Shown here: positions 44,176-54,082 of the stretch, one piece after another
How the letters are laid out: each line of letters opens with the position of its first letter
How positions within the stretch are numbered: position 1 is the stretch's first letter
Source: Halopseudomonas xinjiangensis
Lineage (GTDB): Bacteria > Pseudomonadota > Gammaproteobacteria > Pseudomonadales > Pseudomonadaceae
Assembly: GCA_011050525.1 (NCBI GenBank)
Contig: DRFO01000043.1
Location: 185,740 to 249,739, forward strand
DNA length: 64,000 bases
Direction: 5' to 3'
Notes under the pieces: generated by a model
What the model saw: only the letters and a program-made list of their open reading frames with translations
Told to the model about the DNA's origin: nothing
Database searches by the model: none
Translations under genes and position numbers: made by a program

Positions 44176-47025
44176 TTAAAGCAGCTCGCCTTCCAGCGCC
44201 TGGTGCAGCAGCCGGGTAAAGTCCGGGGCGGAAATCGGTCGGCTGATCAAATAACCCTGCACTTCGTCGCATTCGCAATTTCGCAGAAATTGCAGCTGGC
44301 TGTCGTGCTCGACCCCCTCGGCTACCACGTTCAAGCCCAGGCTGTGGGCCATGGCGATTATTGCCCGGACGATAGCCGCATCCTGTCCACCGTCGTCGAG
44401 TTCAGACACAAACGCCCGATCGATTTTCAGCGTGTGCAGCGGGAAGCGCTTGAGATAGGCCAGCGATGAGTAGCCCGTGCCGAAGTCATCTACCGCGAGC
44501 TTGATGCCCATCTTCAGCAAAACCGCGATATTCTCCGCCACAATATCTGAGTGTTCCAGCAGCATGCTTTCGGTTAATTCAAGCTCCAGCGATTTGGCTG
44601 GCAGCCTGGTCTTTTCGAGTATTTCCGCCACCCTCGCGGCGAAGTTGTGTTGCCGTAGTTGCTGTACGGACAGATTGACCGATACGCAGACAGCGGTCGG
44701 CCCTTCGTGGTGCCAGATACTGGCCTGGGCGCAGGCGAGCTTGAGCACCATCTCGCCCAGCTCGACAATCATGCCGGTTTCTTCAGCCATATCGATGAAC
44801 TCGCCTGGCATGATCAGTCCGCGTTCGGGATGCTGCCAGCGCACCAGAGCTTCCGCGCTGCTGATCTGGTCGGTACGCAAGTGCAGCTTGGGCTGGTAAT
44901 ACACCACCAGTTGTGATTCCTCGATGGCTTTGCGCAACTGGTTTTCAAGCTGCAGGCGTTCCAGGCTGTAGGACTGCAGGTTCTTGGTGAAGAACTGAAA
45001 TCCGTTACCACCGAGGTGCTTGGCGTGCTGCATGGCCAGGTTTGCCTGCGCGATCAGCACCAGACTGTCGCGAGCCGTATGGGGAAACTGACTGATGCCG
45101 ATCGATGCGGTGACGACCAGTTCATGGTCGCCGATAGTCACAGGGCGTTTCAGCCGCTCAAGAATGTTGCCCGCCAGGCAGCCGAGCTGCTCGGCGTCGT
45201 TCTGCTCTTCGACAATGACCACAAACTCGTCTGCGGACAGGCGGGCCAATGCCTCGGATTCCGGAAACAACTCGCCCAGGCGTGTCGCCACCTGCTGTAG
45301 CAGCGTGTCCGCAACGCTGTGACCAAGGGTGTCGTTGATGTATTTGAAGCGGTCGAGATCCACATGCAGCAGCGCTACAGTGTGTTGCGCCTTCCGGGCC
45401 TTGCCCAGGGCTTCGTTAAGCCGCTGGGTAAACAGGCTACGGTTGGCCAGTTGCGTCAGGGGATCGTAATTGGTCAGGTATTTGACCTGCTCTTCGGTTT
45501 GACGATGAATGGTGAGATCGGCAAAGAAACCGATGTAATGGGTGATATTACCGCCGGTATCGCGCACCACCGCCATCTGCAACCACTGGGGATACTGCTC
45601 ACCACTGCGCCGAACGGCTTTACGTTCGCCCTGCCAGCGGTCCTGTCGATCCAGAATCTGGCGAATCTCATCATAATCGGCGCCCTCACCTGCCTGCCCT
45701 TCCATCTCCCTGATCCGTGTTCCGACAATATCCTTGGCTGCATGGCCGGTAATGACACTCAAGGCCTGGTTGACCGCCAGAATGCGCAACTGCGGATCAA
45801 GGATGAAAATACCTTCGGAGGTGGCTTCAAATACCGTCGCGGCTAGCTGCTCCTGTTCAGCCTGATGCTTGCGCGCCGAGATATCCCTGCGCGTTCCGAT
45901 CATTCGTACAACCTGACCCTGATCGTTTCGCTCCACGGCCCTGCCGCTGTCCTCCACCCAAAGCCAGCGGCCGTCGGCGTGTTTGACCCGGTACTCAATC
46001 TGGTACGCTGCCGTTTCATCCTTCATGTGCTCGATCAAGGTTTCACGCACCAGCATCACATCGTCAGGGTGCACTCGCGGCCTCAGGTCCCGCAGCATCT
46101 TGCTCACCGAATCCGCCGGCAAACCGAATATTTCTTCAAGATGCGAGTGATAAACCTGGTCTGATTCCAGATTCCAGTCCCATAGCCCCAGTTCGCTGGC
46201 CTCCAGGGCAAGTTTCAACTGCTCCTGGCTTGATCGTAGCGCTTGGCTGGCCTGCTGGTACTCAGCGGTTCGCTGGGATACCCGCTGCTCAAGGATATCG
46301 TGGCTTTCACGCAGGTTGTATTCGGCCTGACGGCGCTGCTGGATTTCGCGGGTGAGCTGTTGATTCAGCGCCTCGGCCTGTTGGCGCGCTTCGTCCAGAC
46401 GGGTGACCAGAGCAATATTGTTGTCGTTGGCCTGCATGGTCCGCAGCACGGACCGGTTTATAAAGGCACCGGCCAGCAGAACGCAGCCGAAGAGGGTGGC
46501 TCCCATGATGCCCCAGTAAGGGCTGGAGATATCATCCCGGGAAAGAAGATAGATGATCGATGGTACCCATGCCGGAACGACAAAGCTGACGAAAGCCGTG
46601 AAGCGATTTGCCTGAATGATGCCGACACACAGGCTGATGCTGGCGACCAGACCGTAAACGGGCGCCTGGAGGGCAAAGGTTTCCAAGGGGACCAGCATGA
46701 CATGGACAAACGCCAGACAAAGGCCTGTGCAAAAATTGCCAAGGTAAAACAAAAGCCGCCAGCGCAAACGTACTTTGTCGACGGGCAGAGCATGGCGATA
46801 ACGGCTGGTGAGCTGGTTGCGGGCAAGCGCCAGAAAAAATATAAACAGTAACCAGCCCAGCAGCACCGGGTAGTCGACGTGGTTCCATACAACGAAACTG
46901 ATGGCCACGGCGGTCAACAGGACCATCCATTGCGGCAAGCGCGAGTGTTCGAACAGCAGGTCCAGTTGACGGACGCGCAGGTCAGCGTGATTCAATGATG
47001 GAAACATCATGTGCGGGAACGCCAT
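44176..47025 (-). CDS. Membrane PAS-GGDEF-EAL protein, probable c-di-GMP phosphodiesterase
   Basis: 949 residues. About six membrane segments in residues 30-200, a short coiled coil, two PAS domains (about 270-395 and 400-510), then GGDEF (about 525-680) and EAL (about 695-940). The cyclase motif is degenerate, reading LSADEF instead of GGDEF, so cyclase activity is doubtful. The EAL part is intact: AEALVRWQHP, the NLS region (CVSVNLSVQQL), DDFGTGYSSLAYLKRFP and ELTESMLL. It should therefore mainly degrade cyclic di-GMP, perhaps with GTP sensing in the degenerate domain. The arrangement beside zwf and uvrD recalls P. aeruginosa PA5442. Confidence 0.88.
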   Translation of the reverse strand: MAFPHMMFPSLNHADLRVRQLDLLFEHSRLPQWMVLLTAVAISFVVWNHVDYPVLLGWLLFIFFLALARNQLTSRYRHALPVDKVRLRWRLLFYLGNFCTGLCLAFVHVMLVPLETFALQAPVYGLVASISLCVGIIQANRFTAFVSFVVPAWVPSIIYLLSRDDISSPYWGIMGATLFGCVLLAGAFINRSVLRTMQANDNNIALVTRLDEARQQAEALNQQLTREIQQRRQAEYNLRESHDILEQRVSQRTAEYQQASQALRSSQEQLKLALEASELGLWDWNLESDQVYHSHLEEIFGLPADSVSKMLRDLRPRVHPDDVMLVRETLIEHMKDETAAYQIEYRVKHADGRWLWVEDSGRAVERNDQGQVVRMIGTRRDISARKHQAEQEQLAATVFEATSEGIFILDPQLRILAVNQALSVITGHAAKDIVGTRIREMEGQAGEGADYDEIRQILDRQDRWQGERKAVRRSGEQYPQWLQMAVVRDTGGNITHYIGFFADLTIHRQTEEQVKYLTNYDPLTQLANRSLFTQRLNEALGKARKAQHTVALLHVDLDRFKYINDTLGHSVADTLLQQVATRLGELFPESEALARLSADEFVVIVEEQNDAEQLGCLAGNILERLKRPVTIGDHELVVTASIGISQFPHTARDSLVLIAQANLAMQHAKHLGGNGFQFFTKNLQSYSLERLQLENQLRKAIEESQLVVYYQPKLHLRTDQISSAEALVRWQHPERGLIMPGEFIDMAEETGMIVELGEMVLKLACAQASIWHHEGPTAVCVSVNLSVQQLRQHNFAARVAEILEKTRLPAKSLELELTESMLLEHSDIVAENIAVLLKMGIKLAVDDFGTGYSSLAYLKRFPLHTLKIDRAFVSELDDGGQDAAIVRAIIAMAHSLGLNVVAEGVEHDSQLQFLRNCECDEVQGYLISRPISAPDFTRLLHQALEGELL

Positions 47026-47228
47026 GTTGACGTGATTACTCCGAACGCTAAGCGTTTCTTGTTATGTTGCAGTTGCCACTATGATGGCATCTCCGTTGGC
47101 CCTCACCATACACCAACTGTCTGGGGTTGGCACAGCCCCGGCGCCGAATTACACCCCAACAGAGGCTCTGGAACAAGGTCTTGGGCGATTCCTTCCGACT
47201 GACGGGTCGGCGCTGTTAGAATGTGCCG

Positions 47229-49403
47229 ATGGATATCTCTCATTTGCTCAATTCTCTGAACGACGCCCAGCGCCAGGCCGTTTCTGCCGCAACTGGCCAG
47301 CAACTCGTGCTGGCCGGTGCCGGATCCGGCAAGACCCGGGTTCTAGTGCACCGGATCGCCTGGCTCTGCCAGGTCGAAAATGCTTCCCCCTGGAGCATTC
47401 TGTCGGTCACCTTTACCAACAAGGCGGCGTATGAAATGCGCTCGCGTATTGAGCAACTGCTGGGTATCTCGCCCCAGGGTATGTGGGTCGGCACCTTTCA
47501 CGGTCTGGCGCATCGATTGCTTCGGGCGCACTGGCGCGAAGCCGGGCTGGCGGAGCAGTTTCAGATTCTCGACGGCGACGACCAGCTCCGCCTGGTCAAG
47601 CGCATGATCCGCGAGCTGGGGCTGGATGAAAACCAGTGGGCGCCCCGGCAGGCTCTGTGGTGGATCAATGGTCAGAAGGATGAAGGGCTGCGTCCCCAGC
47701 ATATCCAGCCGGCGGGTGACCTTTACCTGACCACCATGCTGCGGATCTACCAGGCCTATGAACAAGCCTGTGCTCGAGCCGGCGTGGTGGATTTTGCCGA
47801 ATTGCTGCTGCGTTCTCTTGAATTGTGGCGCGACAATCAAGCCTTGCGCGAGCAGTATCAGGCGCGCTTCAGGCACCTGCTGGTCGACGAGTTTCAGGAT
47901 ACCAATGCGGTGCAGTACGCCTGGCTGCGTCTGATCGCGGGAAAAACGCCAAGCCTGATGGTGGTGGGCGATGATGACCAATCGATCTATGGCTGGCGTG
48001 GTGCTCGCATTGAAAACATTCAGCAGTTCCAGCAGGACTACCCCACCGCTGAGTTGATCCGTCTGGAACAGAATTATCGCTCTACTGCGAACATCCTCTG
48101 CGCCGCCAATGCGCTGATTGGCAACAATGCCGGTCGGCTGGGCAAGGAACTCTGGACCGACGGCAATGAGGGGGAGCCCATTGCCCTCTACGCCGGCTAT
48201 AACGAGCAGGATGAAGCGCGATTCATTGTCGAGCGCATTGAGCAGGCCGCGGCGCAGGGAATGGCGCGTAACGAGATGGCGATTCTGTATCGCTCCAATG
48301 CACAGTCGCGGGTGCTCGAAGAGGCGTTGCTGCGAGCCGCTATTCCCTATCGAATCTATGGCGGTCAACGCTTCTTCGAGCGCGCCGAGATCAAGAACGC
48401 CATGGCCTATATGCGCCTTGTAGCCAACCGCGGCGATGATGGTGCCCTGGAGCGCATCATCAACGTGCCGACGCGGGGCATAGGCGACAAGACCCTTGAA
48501 TGCCTGCGCCAGCATGCGCGGCAGCACGATGTGTCGTTGTGGCAGGCCGGTTGCGATCTGCTGGACAACAAAGGCCTGCCGGGCCGTGCGGCAAATGCCC
48601 TCCAGGCATTCATGCAGATGATCGAGGACATTACCGAGCGGGTCGAAGGGATACCCCTGTATAGCATGGCCCAGCAGGTGATCGAGCATAGCGGGCTGCT
48701 GCGCTTTCACGAAAATGAAAAAGGCGAAAAGGCCCAGGCCAGGGTCGAAAACCTGGAAGAACTGGTGTCAGCAGCCCGGGGATTCGAGAACGAGATGGCC
48801 ATGGAGGAAGAGGAGGGTGACACCTTGCTGGCGTTCCTCGCGCACGCTTCGCTGGAGGCTGGCGAGGCCCAGGCTGATCGTTTTGAAGACAGTGTCCAGT
48901 TGATGACCCTGCATAGCGCCAAGGGTCTGGAGTTCCCGCTGGTTTTCCTGGCGGGAGTGGAAGAGGGACTGTTTCCGCACAAAATGAGCCTCGAGGAGCC
49001 GGGTCGTCTGGAGGAAGAGCGGCGCCTGGCTTACGTAGGCATCACCCGGGCGATGCAGCAGTTGGTCATCACCTGGGCGGAAACGCGCCGCCTGTACGGC
49101 AGTGAAACCTTCAACAAGGTCTCACGCTTCGTACGCGAGATTCCCTCCGAGCTGATCCGTGAGGTTCGGCTGGGCAGTCAGGTCAGTAGACCCTTCGGTC
49201 CGGCCAAGGGAAACATGTTCCGCATTGAAGCTACCGAAAGCACCGGTTTTGCCCTGGGGCAGCGCGTCATGCATTCGTTGTTTGGCGAAGGTGTCGTACT
49301 TAATTATGAAGGCAATGGCGCGCAGGCACGCATACAGGTCAACTTCGATGACGAAGGCAGCAAATGGCTGATGGTCGCCTACGCCAAGCTGGAAGCGCTC
49401 TGA
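47229..49403 (+). CDS. uvrD: DNA helicase II (UvrD)
   Basis: 724 residues. SF1A helicase that unwinds DNA in nucleotide excision and mismatch repair. Walker A AGAGSGKTRVLVHRI near residue 26, Walker B LLVDEFQDTNAVQY near 220, DDDQSIYGWRGA near 247, motif V MTLHSAKGLEFPLVFL near 560 and VGITRAMQQL near 600. The ATG at 47229 gives MDISHLLNSLNDAQR, matching UvrD; a GTG lies 2 codons before. No LexA box is visible upstream. Full length for the family, so not Rep. Confidence 0.95.
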   Translation: MDISHLLNSLNDAQRQAVSAATGQQLVLAGAGSGKTRVLVHRIAWLCQVENASPWSILSVTFTNKAAYEMRSRIEQLLGISPQGMWVGTFHGLAHRLLRAHWREAGLAEQFQILDGDDQLRLVKRMIRELGLDENQWAPRQALWWINGQKDEGLRPQHIQPAGDLYLTTMLRIYQAYEQACARAGVVDFAELLLRSLELWRDNQALREQYQARFRHLLVDEFQDTNAVQYAWLRLIAGKTPSLMVVGDDDQSIYGWRGARIENIQQFQQDYPTAELIRLEQNYRSTANILCAANALIGNNAGRLGKELWTDGNEGEPIALYAGYNEQDEARFIVERIEQAAAQGMARNEMAILYRSNAQSRVLEEALLRAAIPYRIYGGQRFFERAEIKNAMAYMRLVANRGDDGALERIINVPTRGIGDKTLECLRQHARQHDVSLWQAGCDLLDNKGLPGRAANALQAFMQMIEDITERVEGIPLYSMAQQVIEHSGLLRFHENEKGEKAQARVENLEELVSAARGFENEMAMEEEEGDTLLAFLAHASLEAGEAQADRFEDSVQLMTLHSAKGLEFPLVFLAGVEEGLFPHKMSLEEPGRLEEERRLAYVGITRAMQQLVITWAETRRLYGSETFNKVSRFVREIPSELIREVRLGSQVSRPFGPAKGNMFRIEATESTGFALGQRVMHSLFGEGVVLNYEGNGAQARIQVNFDDEGSKWLMVAYAKLEAL

Positions 49404-49519
49404 CCCTCTCAAACCAGCGGCTGCAATCGAGGGGTAGCCAGGCTGGCGCTTGGCCAGATAGCCGGCGCGGATAGTTGTCACCCAGGTGAAGCTCACCCTC
49501 TCCTGGAGAATAGCGGCAA

Positions 49520-49912
49520 TCAGGAAGGGATGATGCGCGTTCGGCCCCGGTCATCAATCGCTACGAAAACGAAAACCGCTTCGGTTACCTTGCGGCTTTC
49601 ATCATGCGCCAGATCCTCGCTCCAGACTTCGACACAGATTTTTATCGAGCTGCGACCGATGTCGAGGACGTGGCAATGAAATGCCAACTGCGCTCCGACC
49701 GGTACCGGTACCATGAAGCCCATGCGATCAATGGCAACGGTAGCTACCCGGCCCCTGGCGATGCGGGCGGCGGTACTGGTGCCGGCCACGTCCATCTGTG
49801 AAACCAGCCAGCCGCCATATATGTCGCCGAAGCTGTTGCAGTCCCGTGGCAAGGAGGTAACCTTGAGCGCCAGCTCACCCTTGGGGACCGGATCCCTGTC
49901 TAGATCATGCAT
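49520..49912 (-). CDS. YciA-type acyl-CoA thioesterase (hotdog fold)
   Basis: 130 residues. SFGDIYGGWLVSQMDVAGTSTA near residue 27 holds the catalytic Asp and the signature helix of the acyl-CoA hydrolase group; RMGFMVPVPVGAQLAFHCHV follows. Hydrolyses acyl-CoA in the cytoplasm; chain-length preference unknown. The frame starts ATGCATGATC at 49912 with no strong ribosome site visible. It lies between uvrD and pstS, on the opposite strand to both. Confidence 0.85.
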   Translation of the reverse strand: MHDLDRDPVPKGELALKVTSLPRDCNSFGDIYGGWLVSQMDVAGTSTAARIARGRVATVAIDRMGFMVPVPVGAQLAFHCHVLDIGRSSIKICVEVWSEDLAHDESRKVTEAVFVFVAIDDRGRTRIIPS

Positions 49913-49959
49913 GTGATACTCGATAATTGGCGTTGTAGTTGTTTTAGTAATTCAATCAG

Positions 49960-49981
49960 GGGTGGGCATTGGGTGCCACCC
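49960..49981. terminator. Hairpin upstream of pstS
   Basis: GGGTGGGCA, loop TTGGG, TGCCACCC: an 8-bp stem with one bulged G in the thioesterase-pstS gap. No U-tract on either strand. It may shield the pstS promoter region from upstream transcription; the call is tentative. Confidence 0.3.
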
Positions 49982-50063
49982 GCATAACAGCCCTATGGTA
50001 AGGGATAGCGGGCTTTGCCTCAATGATTCCCGGCGCAAATCCACTTGGCGGGCGGCATACAGA

Positions 50064-50083
50064 CTGTCATGAAACCGAAACAT
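50064..50083 (+). promoter_or_regulatory. Pho-box-like site upstream of pstS
   Basis: A perfect half-site CTGTCAT (50064-50070) is followed 11 bases later by a poor second half (CCGAAACAT). It lies about 80 bases before the pstS start where a PhoB-activated promoter is expected. One half only is strong, so this is a probable but not certain Pho box. Confidence 0.5.
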
Positions 50084-50145
50084 AGTTGCATTAGGCTTCC
50101 CTTCGTAGCAGCAAGCCTACTCAATCACGTAAGGGGACTACGAAG

Positions 50146-51138
50146 ATGAAAAAGACTTTTGCAATCGGAGCGCTACTGGCTGGTGGTGTTCTTTCCCAGG
50201 CCGCTTTCGCGGTTGATACTGTTCAGATCGACGGTTCCAGCACCGTTTTCCCTGTTTCCGAAGCGATGGCTGAAGAGTTCCAGAGCGCACAGAAGGGCAA
50301 GATTCGCGTAACCGTGGGTGTTTCCGGCACGGGCGGTGGATTCAAGAAATTTTGCCGTGGCGAGACTGATATCACTGGCGCTTCCCGTCCTATCAGCCCC
50401 GAAGAGTTGGCGTTGTGCAAGGAAAATGGCGTTCAGCCCATCGAGTTGCCGGTCGCCATGGACGCGCTGACCGTTGTGATCCACCCAGACAACACCTGGG
50501 CAGAGATGCTGACAGTCGACGAACTGAAAACCATGTGGGAGCCGGAAGCCCAGGGCAAGATCACCAACTGGAATCAGATCCGCAGTGATTTCCCGGATCG
50601 CCCGCTGAATCTTTACGGTGCCGGTACTGATTCGGGTACCTATGACTACTTCACTACCGCCGTTGTAGGCAAGGAACATTCGAGCCGTGGTGACTTCACC
50701 GCTAGCGAAGACGACAACGTGCTGGTTATGGGTGTCTCTGGTGACGTCAACGCCCTGGGTTTCTTCGGCCTGGCCTACTATGAAGAAAACAAGGACAAGC
50801 TTGACGCCGTAGCCATCAAGTGGAAAGACAACGAGCCGGTAATGCCTTCCTTTGAAACCGCTGGCGATTCCTCCTACCAGCCGCTGACGCGCCCTCTGTA
50901 TTACTACGCCAGCAAGGCTTCCATCGAAGAAAAGGACTACGTAGCGAAGTTCACACAGTTCCTGCTTGATGAAGAAAACAAGGAATTGGTCAAGGAAGTG
51001 GGCTATGTTCCCTTGAGCTCCAAGGTATACGAAGCCGCCAACGAGGTACTGGAAAAGCGTGAAGTGGGTACCGCTTATCAGGGTGCTGAAGTAGGCGTTG
51101 ATGTGGCAGAGACATTGAGCCGCACCAAGCACTATTGA
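50146..51138 (+). CDS. pstS: Phosphate ABC transporter substrate-binding protein
   Basis: 330 residues with a signal peptide ([22 protein letters not shown]). Binds phosphate in the periplasm. The phosphate-binding fold is visible as [46 protein letters not shown] and [29 protein letters not shown] precedes the ATG. First gene of the pst block, 98 bases before pstC with a strong hairpin between them, which may set PstS above the membrane parts. A Pho-box-like site lies upstream. Confidence 0.94.
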   Translation: MKKTFAIGALLAGGVLSQAAFAVDTVQIDGSSTVFPVSEAMAEEFQSAQKGKIRVTVGVSGTGGGFKKFCRGETDITGASRPISPEELALCKENGVQPIELPVAMDALTVVIHPDNTWAEMLTVDELKTMWEPEAQGKITNWNQIRSDFPDRPLNLYGAGTDSGTYDYFTTAVVGKEHSSRGDFTASEDDNVLVMGVSGDVNALGFFGLAYYEENKDKLDAVAIKWKDNEPVMPSFETAGDSSYQPLTRPLYYYASKASIEEKDYVAKFTQFLLDEENKELVKEVGYVPLSSKVYEAANEVLEKREVGTAYQGAEVGVDVAETLSRTKHY

Positions 51139-51156
51139 TCTGAACTGAGCTAAAAA

Positions 51157-51196
51157 GGTAGCAGATGGGGGTCTTTCGGGGCCCGCATCTGTTACC
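51157..51196 (+). other. Intercistronic hairpin between pstS and pstC
   Basis: GGTAGCAGATG...GGGGTC and its partner GGGCCCGCATCTGTTACC form a stem of about 16 pairs with two G-T wobbles and one mismatch around a short loop. Only ATTTT follows. The placement directly after pstS suggests partial termination or 3'-end protection that raises PstS relative to the permeases, a common design for binding-protein genes. Confidence 0.6.
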
Positions 51197-51236
51197 ATTT
51201 TGCGTTGTGAAATTGACCCATTTAGTGAGCGGATTT

Positions 51237-52178
51237 ATGTCTGACAAGCAAGCAGGGCAGGGTGCGAATGATAGGTTGCACATTTCACCTCACTTCCTCA
51301 GACGTCGTGAAATCACCAACGAGGTCGCGCGGTATGTATTGATGGCCGCGGCAGCGGTTTCAGTCTTCGTTACCATTGGCATCGTTTATATTCTGCTTTC
51401 CGAATCGCTGGTTTTCTTTGAAACGGTTTCCGTGTGGGAGTTTGTTTCAACCACCAGTTGGACCCCACTATTTGCCGAGCCGACCTTTGGTATCTGGCCG
51501 TTGCTGTCGGGAACGCTGGTAGTTTCGGGTATCGCGCTGGCCGTTGCGGTTCCTGCCGGTCTGGTTTTAGCCGTTTACCTGAGTGAGTTCGCACCGGCCA
51601 ATGTCCGGGAAACCATCAAGCCCATCCTGGAGTTGCTGGAAGGCGTACCCACCGTGGTCTACGGCTTCTTTGCCCTTCTTCTGGTCACGCCGTTGTTGCA
51701 GATCATTTTCCCACAGCTCCCTGGCTTCAACATGCTGGCGCCGGGGCTCGTGATAGGCATCATGATCCTGCCCTATATCACCTCTCTTAGTGAAGACGCC
51801 ATGCGCGCGGTGCCAAACGGCATGCGTGAAGGTGCCTATGCGCTGGGGTACTCCAAGTATCACACGGCGGTGAGGGTGGTAGTGCCGGCTGCCATATCGG
51901 GTATTACCGCCGCGTGCATCCTGGCGATGTCTCGGGCAGTGGGTGAAACCATGGTGGTAGCCATTGCGGCTGGCCAGATGCCCAACTTCACCTTCAACCC
52001 CATGGAAGGTGCAGCGACCATCACTACCTTTATTGTTCAAGTGACGCTTGGTGATGCACGCCATGGCTCGATTGCCTACCAATCGATTTTCGCTGCCGGC
52101 CTGGTACTGTTTTTGTTGACGCTGCTGTTCAACCTGATTGGTTTCTTCCTGCGTAGAAGATTCCGCCAAGCTTATTGA
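51237..52178 (+). CDS. pstC: Phosphate ABC transporter permease PstC
   Basis: 313 residues, about six membrane segments. The permease coupling loop is GMREGAYALGYSKYHTAVRVVVPAA near residue 195, and LLEGVPTVVYGFFALLL is typical of PstC. The ATG at 51237 (MSDKQ) gives an average length; an in-frame start at 51165 would lie in the pstS-pstC hairpin. Second gene of the pst operon, 7 bases before pstA. Confidence 0.92.
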   Translation: MSDKQAGQGANDRLHISPHFLRRREITNEVARYVLMAAAAVSVFVTIGIVYILLSESLVFFETVSVWEFVSTTSWTPLFAEPTFGIWPLLSGTLVVSGIALAVAVPAGLVLAVYLSEFAPANVRETIKPILELLEGVPTVVYGFFALLLVTPLLQIIFPQLPGFNMLAPGLVIGIMILPYITSLSEDAMRAVPNGMREGAYALGYSKYHTAVRVVVPAAISGITAACILAMSRAVGETMVVAIAAGQMPNFTFNPMEGAATITTFIVQVTLGDARHGSIAYQSIFAAGLVLFLLTLLFNLIGFFLRRRFRQAY

Positions 52179-52185
52179 GGTTTTT

Positions 52186-53118
52186 ATGCAATCCATTGCA
52201 GACAACGTAGGCGGCGCAATCAGCTACGCGTCGCTCGCCAGGAAAAACCGGTCGAAGGATATAGCTATCGCCAGTTTGGGCATATTTGTCCTTTTTATTG
52301 CTATAGCAACGTTGCTAGCCTTGTTTATCGATCTGGCGATAACCGGCTATCCGCGACTCGCGGATCCAGAGTTCTATACATCGTTTCCGTCAAGGAAACC
52401 CTTGCAGGCAGGCATCCTGTCCGCCTGGGTGGGTACCATCATGGTGATGGTAGTGACGGCTTGTCTGTCGGTGCCTCTGGGCGTCGCTGCAGGTCTTTAT
52501 CTTGAGGAGTACGCCAGCAAGAACTGGTTTACCGATCTTATCGAAATCAATGTATCGAACCTCGCCGGCGTGCCGTCAATCGTTTACGGTTTGCTTGCCC
52601 TGGGACTGTTCATCTATACCTTTGGCATGAGCGAGACGGTGCTGGTGGCGGGAATGGTGCTGGCGCTCCTGATCCTGCCGATTATCATCGTATCCACGCG
52701 CGAATCGATACGCTCTATTCCTTCGGAGTTGCGAGAGGCCGCCTATGGTCTCGGCGCTACCCAATGGCAAACCATGGCTTTATATATAGTGCCGGCGGCC
52801 AAGCCCGGCATCATCACCGGGGCCATTGTGGGTTTGTCCCGGGCTATTGGCGAGACGGCTCCGATCATTACCATCGGGGCACTGTCGTTCATCGCCTTTC
52901 TTCCTGAGTCACCTATCTCCAGTGACGCCCCGTTCATCAATTTTGGGTGGTTGACCAGTCCGTTCACGGTGATGCCGATCCAGATGTTCAGCTGGCTGTC
53001 ACGGCCCCAGGCTGATTTCCATATTTCCGCAGCGGCAGCGGGCGTCGTGTTGATCGTGATGACATTGATGATGAACGCGCTGGCAATCTATATACGTTAC
53101 AGAGCGAGAAGTCGCTGA
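52186..53118 (+). CDS. pstA: Phosphate ABC transporter permease PstA
   Basis: 310 residues with about six membrane segments. NVSNLAGVPSIVYGLLALGLF and the coupling loop ELREAAYGLGATQWQTMALYIVPAA are characteristic, as is AIGETAPIITIGA. The ATG at 52186 follows TGAGG. It pairs with PstC in the inner membrane. A 20-codon frame lies between its stop and pstB. Confidence 0.92.
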   Translation: MQSIADNVGGAISYASLARKNRSKDIAIASLGIFVLFIAIATLLALFIDLAITGYPRLADPEFYTSFPSRKPLQAGILSAWVGTIMVMVVTACLSVPLGVAAGLYLEEYASKNWFTDLIEINVSNLAGVPSIVYGLLALGLFIYTFGMSETVLVAGMVLALLILPIIIVSTRESIRSIPSELREAAYGLGATQWQTMALYIVPAAKPGIITGAIVGLSRAIGETAPIITIGALSFIAFLPESPISSDAPFINFGWLTSPFTVMPIQMFSWLSRPQADFHISAAAAGVVLIVMTLMMNALAIYIRYRARSR

Positions 53119-53119
53119 C

Positions 53120-53182
53120 ATGTCTGTTTTCCGAACCCTCATGGTCGCTAGCAAACGTAGCGGCCACAACGTGATCAGGTAA
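53120..53182 (+). CDS. 20-codon ORF between pstA and pstB
   Basis: Starts 1 base after the pstA stop (TGACATG) and ends 5 bases before the pstB ATG; codes for [20 protein letters not shown]. It has no ribosome site of its own but could keep ribosomes moving from pstA to pstB. Weak support: may be chance. Confidence 0.25.
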   Translation: MSVFRTLMVASKRSGHNVIR

Positions 53183-53187
53183 AGGCA

Positions 53188-54048
53188 ATGACTGCAATGA
53201 ATCAGCCCAAAACCACAAATGAATTTGCCCAGAAGGATGCTCGACAGACGCCCCGAGAGGCTCTTGATCATTGGTATCTCGAGCCTGATGCGGCGCTGAG
53301 AGCCAGGGTTTCAAATTTGAAATTCTGGTATGGCAACGGTACCCAGGCTATCGATGACGTCAGTTTCCCGTTGGTGGAAAAGAAAGTCACCGCTCTGATC
53401 GGCCCTTCTGGTTGTGGCAAGAGCACCTTGCTCCGGTGTTTCAACCGTATGCACGACCTGTATCACGGCGTGAAATACTCTGGATCGATCGAGCTGTTTC
53501 CCGAGAACGAGAATCTGATCGATCTCGATCCCAATGTGGTCAGGATGCGCGTCGGTATGGTGTTCCAGAAGCCTAACCCTTTTCCGAAGTCGATATATGA
53601 GAATGTGGTAGCCGGGCTGCGCATTCGCGGAATCAGCAAGCGCAGCCAACTGGATGAAATTGCCGAGACCAGCCTGACGCAAGCGGCCATCTGGGATGAG
53701 GTCAAGGATCGTTTGCACCAGCCGGCATTGAGTCTCTCGGGCGGCCAGCAGCAACGTCTGTGTATCGCCCGTGCGCTGGCGGTGCAGCCAGAGATACTGT
53801 TGCTCGACGAGCCTACCTCCGCTCTCGACCCTATCGCCACCGCCAAGGTAGAAGACCTCATCAATGACCTGGATGGCAAGGTCACGGTGCTGATTGTCAC
53901 GCATAACATGCAGCAGGCTGCGCGGATCTCGCATTACGCCGCCTATATGTATCTTGGGAAACTGGTTGAATACAACGAGACCAGCGAAATGTTCACCCGG
54001 CCCATGTGCCAGCGCACCGAAGACTACATTACCGGGCGTTTTGGTTAA
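53188..54048 (+). CDS. pstB: Phosphate ABC transporter ATP-binding protein PstB
   Basis: 286 residues. Walker [12 protein letters not shown] near residue 72, signature [17 protein letters not shown] near 185 and Walker [28 protein letters not shown] is a PstB hallmark. The N-terminal 30 residues are longer than E. coli PstB, as is usual in Pseudomonas. AGGTAAAGG lies just before the first ATG; a second ATG at 53197 is possible. Confidence 0.95.
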   Translation: MTAMNQPKTTNEFAQKDARQTPREALDHWYLEPDAALRARVSNLKFWYGNGTQAIDDVSFPLVEKKVTALIGPSGCGKSTLLRCFNRMHDLYHGVKYSGSIELFPENENLIDLDPNVVRMRVGMVFQKPNPFPKSIYENVVAGLRIRGISKRSQLDEIAETSLTQAAIWDEVKDRLHQPALSLSGGQQQRLCIARALAVQPEILLLDEPTSALDPIATAKVEDLINDLDGKVTVLIVTHNMQQAARISHYAAYMYLGKLVEYNETSEMFTRPMCQRTEDYITGRFG

Positions 54049-54082
54049 TCCCGAATTATGTTCTATCGTTTTGGAGCTCAGT

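Noticed and set aside
47026..47228. LexA (SOS) box upstream of uvrD
   Set aside because: No CTG-N10-CAG palindrome of the right form found by eye.
47343..48710. Minus-strand frame of 455 codons opposite uvrD
   Set aside because: Antisense shadow of uvrD with no domain.
50173..51198. Minus-strand frame opposite pstS
   Set aside because: Antisense shadow of pstS.
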